Of a DNA stretch of 27,120 nt, positions 6,830 to 14,246 are shown one piece after another. Source of the stretch: Bacilli bacterium (GTDB lineage Bacteria; Bacillota_I; Bacilli_A; RF39; UBA660); assembly GCA_028684435.1 (NCBI GenBank), contig JAQUFX010000009.1, forward strand, positions 1 to 27,120, written 5' to 3'. The translations under genes were made by a program, and so were the position numbers. Numbering within the stretch: position 1 is the stretch's first letter; each line of letters starts with the position of its first letter. The notes under the pieces were generated by a model. The model saw only the letters and a list, made by a program, of their open reading frames with translations. It was not told the DNA's origin and did not search any database.

Positions 6830-6861
6830 AAAAAAAAGATATCAGTAATGATATTCTTTTT
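6830..6861 (-). terminator. Hairpin with T-run between the 6910 and 5672 genes
   Basis: GATATCA (6838-6844) pairs with TGATAT-C (6849-6856, one bulged base), extended by A/T runs. On the minus strand eight T residues follow. It ends only 16 bases before the ATG of the 5672-6814 gene, so it is either a leaky terminator that lowers expression of the later genes or an attenuator-like leader. No clear promoter was found between it and the ATG. Confidence 0.6.
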
Positions 6862-6909
6862 AAAATTTTATCAAGACCTATATTAATAATATCATAAATA
6901 TATTATTTT

Positions 6910-7521
6910 TTAAATCTTTTTAAATAAATTTTTCTTATTTACTATATATAATCCTATACTTAATATAACTGCTATTGATCCTAAAGCTATATAATAAGTA
7001 TTTATACCAGTTGCTGGGCTTTTAACTTTATCACTATTAGTGCTTGTATTCGTAATATTAATTGGTGAAGTATTATTTGGTGAAATATATATTCCTCCAT
7101 CACTATCTTGAACACAATTATATTGATATAATACGGTAGCATAAGTATCTGCTAAATAATTAAGATCTTGATCATTAGTAGAACACGAATCTCCTAAATC
7201 AATACCCTGTTTTAAAGTTATCCCAGATTGAGTAATATTAAGAAAAGGATTAGTGTTTCCATTAGCACAAGTTACATTTGATGCAAATGGAGCTAAATCA
7301 TTATGAGCAACAATATTAGTATTACAAGTTACTTCTAAACAAGTTAGATAATATCCATTAGAAGCTTGCTTATTGGCTAAGTCATCATTTTGGTCAAGCA
7401 TTGTTTCACATTCAGCTCTAGTATTATATAGACCGACACCTGTATTTTCATCAACTGCAGCTTTAACAATTACCGGAAAAGATAAAATTAATAAAATTAA
7501 AATACTAACAAATTTTTTCAT
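6910..7521 (-). CDS. Small cysteine-rich surface protein with variant sortase signal (SPATG)
   Basis: This 203-residue protein has a signal peptide (1-21), a module with six cysteines (38-136) containing VTCANGN (83-89), and a Ser/Thr/Asn-rich stalk. The C-terminus is typical of sortase substrates: SPATG at 168-172, a hydrophobic helix (175-194) and a basic tail (KKNLFKKI). xPxTG variants replace LPxTG in many gut Firmicutes. The Cys module aligns with that of the adjacent 380-residue protein (GY[FY]xxC, TC, V[RT]CANGN, YxC). It lies 12 bases after the 917-residue gene and its AAGGAGG ribosome site overlaps that gene's TAA stop, so the two are in one operon. It may be a wall-anchored base or partner of the apparatus (inference). 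No sortase gene is in the window. Confidence 0.75.
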   Translation of the reverse strand: MKKFVSILILLILSFPVIVKAAVDENTGVGLYNTRAECETMLDQNDDLANKQASNGYYLTCLEVTCNTNIVAHNDLAPFASNVTCANGNTNPFLNITQSGITLKQGIDLGDSCSTNDQDLNYLADTYATVLYQYNCVQDSDGGIYISPNNTSPINITNTSTNSDKVKSPATGINTYYIALGSIAVILSIGLYIVNKKNLFKKI

Positions 7522-7533
7522 TAATTTTCCTCC

Positions 7534-10287
7534 TTATACTTCTATATAATCTTTTATAGATTTACGTTTTTTTCTGACTAGTATTATTATAGCCGCTCCA
7601 AAGATTATAATACCTCCAACAATAGCCGCAGTGGTTTCAAGTTGTTTATCATACAAATCTTTAATAATATCTACTGAATATAACCCAGTATCACCGTTTT
7701 CAGCAATAACTTTTATTCTAATTGTACTATAAGCAGTTAAATCATTATTACCATACATATATACTTCTGAACGATTGCTTTGAGGTGTAGCTGTTAACAA
7801 TAAAGTTTTCTCTCTTTTAATTTTTATCGAATAATCCTCAACATCGGGATTAAATAATAAATCATAATCTTTAACTGTTAATGTTTCTAATTTCGTATTA
7901 CTAGATACTTGTAATCCATCTTCTTTACGATTAATAAATATATTATACATTTTACTTAAAGAACCATTAGTAACTAAAACTTCCAATTTATTAGGTCCAA
8001 CTTGCAAACCTATATTACCTCTTACATCTACTATTGCATTTGGGCTTTCCGGAAAAGCATATACCGCTAAATTTTCTACTTCATAACCAACTGACGCAGT
8101 ATAACTAACATTCTCTTTATCAAAATAGATATCAACCCCATGTAAAGATAGCGAACTTAAGTATACGCTATTTTCATAGTTTTGTTCCAAAATTGCACCA
8201 GTTTTAACAAAGGTTAAAATATAATTTCTTATAATCCCTGCTTCACTTATTGTTTTAATTAACGCTGATGTTATATCATTATCTAAATTTACTACTCTAG
8301 GTTCATAACCTACAACAAATGCAGCAGTACTACTTGATAATGTTCCATTAATAGTAACGCTTGTAGCATTTTTAGGTACCGAAATTGTATAATCTGATAC
8401 ATATGGATCAAAACTAATATTACCAACACTAGTTGTTAAATTAGAAAGGACATTTTCATTTTTTCTTGAATCATTACGATTAACAACAAAAGTATAAGTT
8501 CTTTCTCTACCTTTATTATTTATTATTTTAACTAAAATAACATTCCGTCCATAATTTAAATCAACTGTTCTATTACCATATCCTTCAACATATGATGCAT
8601 CAGTACTTTTTAATGTTGCATAGACCGCAATTTTATCAGCATCAACAGTAACTTCATAACCAGTTGTAAATAAATCAAATCCTGAAGCTAATGTAGAATC
8701 ATTATTTAATTGATTAGATAATCTAACATAATCACTAGAAGATATATTAGATTCATATCCAATTTTACCTTTTTCTAATTTCGTAACGGTATAATTTAAA
8801 TTTCCATCTGGACTAGCTAAAATTATATCAGCTGTAGTTGTAATTTCATCGTCATGAACTGACAATGTTAGAGGATAACTTATAGCATTATCATTGGTCA
8901 TTACAGAAACAAAATATGTACCAGAATTTACATTAGGAATTTCTTTTTCATATTGATTATTTGGAAATAATTCTGGCTTTGAACTAGCAGTTGGAGCTTG
9001 ATCAGTATAAAGAAAATAACCTTTTAAACCAGTATTAGTTAAACTATCTTTTCCTTTAATAGTCAAACTACCTTTTCCATTAAATTGAACTAAACTACCA
9101 CTTCCTTCAAGGGTAGGTCTTAAAACGGAAGTACAATTATAACTAAAAACTTTAGAACATATTTCATTATTAGGTGCTTTACTACAAGTATTATATTTAG
9201 ATACTTCTTTCATTTCTCTGTGATAACCTTTGTCACAAGTAAATACTTCATATTCATCTTCAGCAATTGCTTCTTTATTTTTCTTATTATAACAAATTTT
9301 AAGTTGTTCTTCTTCACTACTTTTTTGTTTAAGCAAAGGCTTTGATGTTTTACATTCTTCTTCTTCAATAACTTCTTTAGGAGTTTCTTCTGCTTCTAAA
9401 TTACAAACACTACTAGAAGGCTTATCAATACCAAGTTTTGCTCGCTCGACATAAATAAGATCTCCTTTATATTTTACTTCACAATATTCATTAGATAAAC
9501 ATGCTTCTTCTATAGGCTTTACAAATGTGACTTCATCTCCACATGGCACAGTTGATTTTCCAATTGTTAAAGCACTATTAATATAAAAAGTTGCTCCTAA
9601 AGAATGCCTTGTTACCGCACCACATTCAGCAAATGAATTACTTGTACGCAATGCTCCTCTTACTACTTTAGTATTACTAATAGATGCACCATTTACTTTA
9701 GTAACTATACAATAAGCTTCAGAAGTATCATCAGCACAAGTTGTTATATATACTTTATCTCCACAAGTTAATTTGTATCCTACAGATGGATTATCATAAT
9801 TTCCTACATATTTATAATCTTCTATAGAATTAGTTAAGATAGGTTCTTGTACTGGTACTACAACAGGAGCTAATCCACCACTAGATGGTTTTTTTGTAGT
9901 AGTTGTTCTTTTTGTAGTAGTTATTTCTTTTGTTGTAGTTCCTACTGATGTTCCACATTCATCAGTTGGTTCAACATTACGTAATTTTACTCTAGATATA
10001 TAGTATGTATTTGAATCATAAACAGCAGCACAAGTACTTGAATTACAAGAGGTAACCCATACTGAACTTCCACATGGGATTGAAGATACTCCTGGTCCTA
10101 CATATCTAGTACCAATTGGACCATACTCAGTAGGTACATACTCTGCCATAAATGTTTCCTCACTTGATACTCCTAATGTTTCACTTATTCCTTTAGATAA
10201 ATTATCACCAAAAATAATCTTTCCTCCGAAAAAGCATATACCTAAAGTAATAATTATTAGTAAACTATATTTATAAATTTTTTTCAT
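7534..10287 (-). CDS. Large cysteine-rich, cadherin-like beta-sandwich membrane-anchored surface protein
   Basis: The 917-residue product starts with a signal or anchor helix (7-26). Three similar cysteine-rich, SH3-like repeats follow (about 56-112, 157-223 and 228-296), each with [PT]CGxxV near its middle and closing with a cysteine. The first and second are separated by a Thr-rich linker (117-133). A further Cys module (312-386, ending SKVFSYNC) resembles the modules of the next two genes. From about 390 on there is no cysteine: a beta domain (390-480), then four tandem cadherin-like beta-sandwich repeats (about 523-604, 611-696, 707-787 and 797-876). A membrane helix (886-904) and basic tail end the protein. 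It is the first gene of the operon, behind a good promoter. It is probably a stalk or adhesin of the surface apparatus; its ligand cannot be read from the sequence. Confidence 0.78.
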   Translation of the reverse strand: MKKIYKYSLLIIITLGICFFGGKIIFGDNLSKGISETLGVSSEETFMAEYVPTEYGPIGTRYVGPGVSSIPCGSSVWVTSCNSSTCAAVYDSNTYYISRVKLRNVEPTDECGTSVGTTTKEITTTKRTTTTKKPSSGGLAPVVVPVQEPILTNSIEDYKYVGNYDNPSVGYKLTCGDKVYITTCADDTSEAYCIVTKVNGASISNTKVVRGALRTSNSFAECGAVTRHSLGATFYINSALTIGKSTVPCGDEVTFVKPIEEACLSNEYCEVKYKGDLIYVERAKLGIDKPSSSVCNLEAEETPKEVIEEEECKTSKPLLKQKSSEEEQLKICYNKKNKEAIAEDEYEVFTCDKGYHREMKEVSKYNTCSKAPNNEICSKVFSYNCTSVLRPTLEGSGSLVQFNGKGSLTIKGKDSLTNTGLKGYFLYTDQAPTASSKPELFPNNQYEKEIPNVNSGTYFVSVMTNDNAISYPLTLSVHDDEITTTADIILASPDGNLNYTVTKLEKGKIGYESNISSSDYVRLSNQLNNDSTLASGFDLFTTGYEVTVDADKIAVYATLKSTDASYVEGYGNRTVDLNYGRNVILVKIINNKGRERTYTFVVNRNDSRKNENVLSNLTTSVGNISFDPYVSDYTISVPKNATSVTINGTLSSSTAAFVVGYEPRVVNLDNDITSALIKTISEAGIIRNYILTFVKTGAILEQNYENSVYLSSLSLHGVDIYFDKENVSYTASVGYEVENLAVYAFPESPNAIVDVRGNIGLQVGPNKLEVLVTNGSLSKMYNIFINRKEDGLQVSSNTKLETLTVKDYDLLFNPDVEDYSIKIKREKTLLLTATPQSNRSEVYMYGNNDLTAYSTIRIKVIAENGDTGLYSVDIIKDLYDKQLETTAAIVGGIIIFGAAIIILVRKKRKSIKDYIEV

Positions 10288-10329
10288 AATATAAGTAATC
10301 CTCCTATCATTTATTTACCATTTAAATAA

Positions 10330-10358
10330 ATTATATAATAATTAATTTGATATTGCAA
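10330..10358 (-). promoter_or_regulatory. Promoter of the surface/pilus operon
   Basis: On the minus strand TTGCAA (10358..10353), a 17-bp spacer and a perfect TATAAT (10335..10330) lie about 43 bases before the ATG of the 917-residue gene. An AGGAGG ribosome site stands between them, rather far (12 bases) from the ATG. Confidence 0.6.
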
Positions 10359-10411
10359 TAATTAATAATATATGTCATATTATTGTTTTTTTTGAAGAAT
10401 ATTTATTCATT

Positions 10412-10440
10412 AAAAAAGATTTAATTTTGCATTAAATCTT
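10412..10440 (-). terminator. Terminator overlapping the end of the LCP gene
   Basis: AAGATTTAAT and ATTAAATCTT (10431-10440 and 10416-10425) form a 10-bp stem with a 5-base loop, followed by T residues on the minus strand. The stem contains the last four codons and the stop of the LCP gene. Confidence 0.75.
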
Positions 10441-11845
10441 TAATTTTAATTTTTGCTTCACTTAATTTATCGGCATCAGGTTCCATTACATATACTTTAC
10501 TATTTCCAGTACTATAAGTTGTATCAGAAGAATTAGTTCCAGTTACATTATAGGTTTCAACTTCCCATTTTATATTTTCTTTAAGTTGCATATTAACAAT
10601 TTTAGTTATTATATTTTTATCAATATTAGTCATCACTCCACTTTTAAGAGAATTTAATAAAGTATTATATTTAATTAATATTTTTTTATCAGATAATTTA
10701 TTAATTATTCCCGTTATAACTGCTTGTTGATTTTCTCCTCTACTTAAATCACCTTGAGGTAACATTGATCTTCCTCTACTAAAAGCTAATGCTTTAGCAC
10801 CTGTTAATTCATTTATTCCTTTTTTAAATGAATAACCATCATAACTAAAGGCATATTGAGAATTAATCGTTATACCATTTAAAGTATCTATTATCTTTAC
10901 AAATGAGGTAAAATTTACCCTGGCATAATAATTAATATCAATTTGATATAATTTACCTAATGTTAGAGCAGATTCTTCTATTCCATAAATACCGGCATGA
11001 GTTAATTTATCTTTAGCATTTTTAGTTGCTAAGGTTACATAATAATCTCTAGGGGTATTTATTAAAAGAACTTTGCCTAAGTCCGGATTAACAACAGCAA
11101 TGATATTGACATCACTGCGAGATACTTTTTCTATTTTACCTGTTAAATCTGATCCACTTAAATATACTACGAAAGATTTTTTAGTAACATTTACACTTTT
11201 AAAGGTTTTTTCACTCTTAGATAATACTGTAATTGAATCAATTATTTTTAAATTATTATATTGATCATGATGATCTTCTTGATAAATATCCATTAACGTT
11301 TCACTAATAAATAAAGCATCAGTTTCTTTATTTATTAAATTATCGACACCTTGAGAAATACTATCTATTAATACTTCTTTATAAGTAACTTTACCTTTTA
11401 ATTTGGAAATAGCATCATTGTATGATTCATTATCTTGTTTATAAAAACTAATATTTTTATTTTTTAAATCTTTTATATTATTATAATTATTATCTTTTAA
11501 AACATATAAATTATATACCTCTGCTCGATAACCAGTATCAAATATTTTATTTAAAAAATCAATCGTTCCAATAGCATAAAAGATTCCTAAAGATTCAATA
11601 ATTATTAGAATAAAACTAAATAAGGACATTACTAATTTAGTAAATAAAGTTGTTCTTTTATTTAATTTATAACTTATCGTAAATATTATAATACTTAATA
11701 CTATAATAATAGGAATTAAATAATTTATAGGTAATACTTCAAAATATAATATTATACTAATAGTAAAAACACTAATAACAATTAATATAAATGATAATAT
11801 TTTATAAAATAACATACTGTTTTTTTTACTTTTTTTATTTTTCAT
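10421..11845 (-). CDS. LytR-CpsA-Psr (LCP) family glycopolymer ligase with extra N-terminal domain
   Basis: LCP enzymes transfer lipid-linked glycopolymers such as teichoic acids to peptidoglycan outside the membrane. This 474-residue protein has the LCP domain at about 225-400 with the family signatures SRSD (242-245), NTPRD (263-267), LTHAG (281-285), R309, SRGR (356-359), D366 and R369, followed by NQQ where RQQ is usual. Three N-terminal membrane helices (15-35, 40-58 and 70-92) replace the usual single one. Between them and the LCP domain is about 100 residues (110-208) with substrate-binding-protein character (IKDLKNKNISFYK, GVDNLINKETDALFI). A GGAG ribosome site precedes the ATG. It appears monocistronic, bounded by terminators. 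It signals that the organism has a wall. Confidence 0.88.
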   Translation of the reverse strand: MKNKKSKKNSMLFYKILSFILIVISVFTISIILYFEVLPINYLIPIIIVLSIIIFTISYKLNKRTTLFTKLVMSLFSFILIIIESLGIFYAIGTIDFLNKIFDTGYRAEVYNLYVLKDNNYNNIKDLKNKNISFYKQDNESYNDAISKLKGKVTYKEVLIDSISQGVDNLINKETDALFISETLMDIYQEDHHDQYNNLKIIDSITVLSKSEKTFKSVNVTKKSFVVYLSGSDLTGKIEKVSRSDVNIIAVVNPDLGKVLLINTPRDYYVTLATKNAKDKLTHAGIYGIEESALTLGKLYQIDINYYARVNFTSFVKIIDTLNGITINSQYAFSYDGYSFKKGINELTGAKALAFSRGRSMLPQGDLSRGENQQAVITGIINKLSDKKILIKYNTLLNSLKSGVMTNIDKNIITKIVNMQLKENIKWEVETYNVTGTNSSDTTYSTGNSKVYVMEPDADKLSEAKIKIKDLMQN

Positions 11846-11929
11846 TTTCTACTGCTCTCCTTGTGTATATTCTAGCATATTTAGTATTATTTTAAACAAA
11901 GTATGTAAAGTAAAAAAACATTATTTACA

Positions 11930-11965
11930 AAAAAAACTAAATATTTATTTCTTATTTAGTTTTTT
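11930..11965 (-). terminator. Terminator overlapping the end of the DUF2207 gene
   Basis: ACTAAATA (11936-11943) pairs with TATTTAGT (11953-11960), extended by A/T pairs. On the minus strand a run of eight T residues follows. The stem starts within the last codons of the DUF2207 gene. Confidence 0.75.
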
Positions 11966-12991
11966 AATTAATAATATAATAAGAGGAACAAAGATAATAA
12001 AATAGATATAAATAATATGAATTTTAAATATGAAATTAAATATCGCAATAATAATACCTAGAACTAAATATAAAATATTTAAACTTTTAAAATTATATTT
12101 AAATAAAATAAGTGAACTAATAACATAGATAATACTTAATACTATGACAACATATTTTATAATAATTAAAGACTTACTATTAAAATCTTGTTGATCTAAT
12201 TTAGCATTTTCAATTTGCTTTATTTTATTTAAAGCATCGGCTTTCGTTTTGTTTAAATATATATCAATTCCAACTTGTTCTTTAGGAATAGTTAGTCTAA
12301 TATTAACACTTGAGTTTATATTTGGAAAAAAAGATATAATTCCTATTTTTTCTTTATTTTCAGTTACTAAATAGTTTAATTCGCCGTTTGATGGACCATG
12401 AAGCCAAACTCTAAATAAATCACTATTAGTAGGATAAGGTATTATGACTCTTATTAAAGTATTATCAGCATTATAATTTAAATTTTTAAAAGTAAAATTA
12501 AGTTCATTAACATCATTATGAGAAACAATAACATTAGTGACTAAATATTCAATATAATAAGCCGTTTTATCATTTTTACTAGTATCATAATTAATATTAA
12601 TATTAGCTCCTAATTTATTATTTACTCTAGTAAAATAATTTTCACTTCTTTTCGTTGGATCTAATTCATTAAAAAAACTTTTTACTTCATGATTAAAATC
12701 AATCTCACCATTAGTTTTAAAAGCTGATACTTTAATATTTTCTAAACTATAGCCATTATAAATTGGTGATGATTCAAAATTAAGATCCTTTTTATTCCAA
12801 ACTTCATCAATCATTTTATAATTAAGATTTCTAGAAAATAATTTGTTATCACCTTCAATAATGATAGTTTCTTTAACTTTTAATGCCCCTGCTATTTCAA
12901 TTTCGGCATCAATTAAATGGGTTAATACTTTAACATCTGCATTAACAACAGTAGGAATTAACAGTAACAAAAATAACAATATTTTTTTCAT
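11945..12991 (-). CDS. DUF2207-like membrane protein
   Basis: This 348-residue protein has a cleavable signal peptide (1-18, ending VVNADV), a beta-rich outside domain of about 230 residues, and C-terminal hydrophobic helices (about 272-297, 303-320 and 323-343) ending in a basic tail. The outside domain opens with the pattern of DUF2207 proteins (SP, then a segment like IEIAGALKVKETIIIEGDN) and contains the typical late strand with RVIIPYP. The function of DUF2207 is unknown. It is shorter than many members, which have a longer C-terminal cytoplasmic part. The GGAGG ribosome site is well placed. It follows the 68-residue gene by 16 bases, and a terminator closes the unit. Confidence 0.65.
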   Translation of the reverse strand: MKKILLFLLLLIPTVVNADVKVLTHLIDAEIEIAGALKVKETIIIEGDNKLFSRNLNYKMIDEVWNKKDLNFESSPIYNGYSLENIKVSAFKTNGEIDFNHEVKSFFNELDPTKRSENYFTRVNNKLGANININYDTSKNDKTAYYIEYLVTNVIVSHNDVNELNFTFKNLNYNADNTLIRVIIPYPTNSDLFRVWLHGPSNGELNYLVTENKEKIGIISFFPNINSSVNIRLTIPKEQVGIDIYLNKTKADALNKIKQIENAKLDQQDFNSKSLIIIKYVVIVLSIIYVISSLILFKYNFKSLNILYLVLGIIIAIFNFIFKIHIIYIYFIIFVPLIILLIKKLNKK

Positions 12992-13007
12992 AATGCCTCC
13001 AAAATAA

Positions 13008-13214
13008 TCATATCATTTTATTTTTTTTCTGTAAAGATGAACAAATTAAATAAAAGCCTGGAATAAATAATAAAGTTTCGAAATGAGTTATTATTTGTAA
13101 TATATAAAATTCTAAATTATAACCAATAACAAATAAATTTAAATATATAATAAAAAATATTAACGAGTAACTTATTAAATTAATTCCAATTATTATTTTT
13201 AATATTTTAAACAT
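13008..13214 (-). CDS. Small two-helix membrane protein, unknown
   Basis: This 68-residue, highly hydrophobic protein has two predicted helices (about 5-30 and 36-60) and a basic C-terminus (LQKKNKMI). I do not recognise a family. It ends with TGA, which shows TGA is a stop in this genome. No ribosome site is visible; a TATAAT ends 4 bases before the ATG, so it is either translated from a leaderless message or coupled to gapA, whose stop is 24 bases upstream. It sits in line with the gapA and DUF2207 genes. Confidence 0.5.
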   Translation of the reverse strand: MFKILKIIIGINLISYSLIFFIIYLNLFVIGYNLEFYILQIITHFETLLFIPGFYLICSSLQKKNKMI

Positions 13215-13238
13215 AGTAATTATATGCTAAAAAAAGCA

Positions 13239-14240
13239 TTATTTTCTTAATAATACTTCCATTGTTCTTAACATTTGAGCGGTATAACCATATTCATTAT
13301 CATACCAAGCTATTATTTTAACTAATTTTTTATTTTTATCTAATACTTTGGTTAAATTACCATCGACCATTGCTCCATATGTAGTTCCAATTATATCACT
13401 TGATACAATAGGATCTAAAGTAAATTTTAATATATTGTTTGTATTTTCTTTAAATAATGAATTTATTTCATCGGAACTGGTTTCTTTTGCTAAAATCAAG
13501 GTTAAATCTATACATGAACCATTAGGTACAGGTACTCTTAATGCTATTCCATTTAATTTACCTTCTAACTCAGGAATAACATCCCCTATACTTTTAGCTG
13601 CACCCGTAGATGTCGGAATAATATTTTCTGAAGCAGCTCTTCCTCTTCTTGAAGTTAAACCTTTTTTATGATTTCCATCAAGAGTTACTTGATCATTAGT
13701 ATAGGCATGAACTGTTGTCATAAATCCAGCTTCGATTTTAAAATTATCATTCATTAGTTTTACGACTGGAGCTAAACAATTTGTTGTACAAGAGCTAGTA
13801 CTAATAACTTTTTCTTCACCAGTTAAAATATTATCATTTACTCCATATACGATTGTTTTGACATTACCATTAGCTGGAGCTGAGACAATTACGTGTTTTG
13901 CTCCGGCTTCAATATGCATCATTGCGTCTTCTTCTTTAGTAAATAATCCACTGCATTCTAAAACAACATCAATTTCTAACTGTTCCCAAGGACAATCTTT
14001 AGGACTATCTATTATATAAGTTTTAATTAACTCACCATCAACAATAATTCCTTCTTCATTATAACTTATTAAATCATCATCCCATGATCTATGAATCGTA
14101 TCATATTTAAATAAATATGCTAATTCTTCAGGATTACTACGAGAATTAATTGCTACTACGTTATATTCATCTGTTCCCACAAGTTGTCTTAAAGCTAGTC
14201 TTCCAATTCTCCCAAAACCATTAATTGCAATTTTTTTCAT
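13239..14240 (-). CDS. gap: Glyceraldehyde-3-phosphate dehydrogenase, probably NADP-accepting
   Basis: This is a full-length (333-residue) type I GAPDH of glycolysis or gluconeogenesis. Seen directly: the Rossmann motif INGFGRIGR (5-13), the active-site motif SSCTTNC with C151, the base H178 in TTVHAYT, and the C-terminal WYDNEYGY. The cofactor region differs from NAD-specific enzymes. The aspartate that binds the adenosine ribose (Bacillus D32) is serine here, followed by arginine (NSRS, 32-35), and the Leu-Pro pair (L187/P188) is Gly-Asn (LDGNH). These are the positions that distinguish NADP-using GapB and plastid enzymes, so NADP use is likely but not proven. Its AAAGG ribosome site overlaps the stop of the upstream kinase, so they are co-transcribed. 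Confidence 0.95.
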   Translation of the reverse strand: MKKIAINGFGRIGRLALRQLVGTDEYNVVAINSRSNPEELAYLFKYDTIHRSWDDDLISYNEEGIIVDGELIKTYIIDSPKDCPWEQLEIDVVLECSGLFTKEEDAMMHIEAGAKHVIVSAPANGNVKTIVYGVNDNILTGEEKVISTSSCTTNCLAPVVKLMNDNFKIEAGFMTTVHAYTNDQVTLDGNHKKGLTSRRGRAASENIIPTSTGAAKSIGDVIPELEGKLNGIALRVPVPNGSCIDLTLILAKETSSDEINSLFKENTNNILKFTLDPIVSSDIIGTTYGAMVDGNLTKVLDKNKKLVKIIAWYDNEYGYTAQMLRTMEVLLRK

Positions 14241-14246
14241 AAAATA

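Noticed and set aside
9890..9960. Repeated ACTACTACAA-type triplets as a CRISPR or tandem-repeat array
   Set aside because: They encode the Thr/Lys-rich linker of the 917-residue protein; there are no spacers.
11073..11264. Plus-strand frame of 63 codons inside the LCP gene
   Set aside because: It lies wholly within a well-supported gene, has no ribosome site, and shows no domain pattern.
13348..13671. Plus-strand frame of 107 codons opposite gap
   Set aside because: It is a complement-strand shadow of a highly conserved enzyme gene, with no ribosome site or recognisable product.
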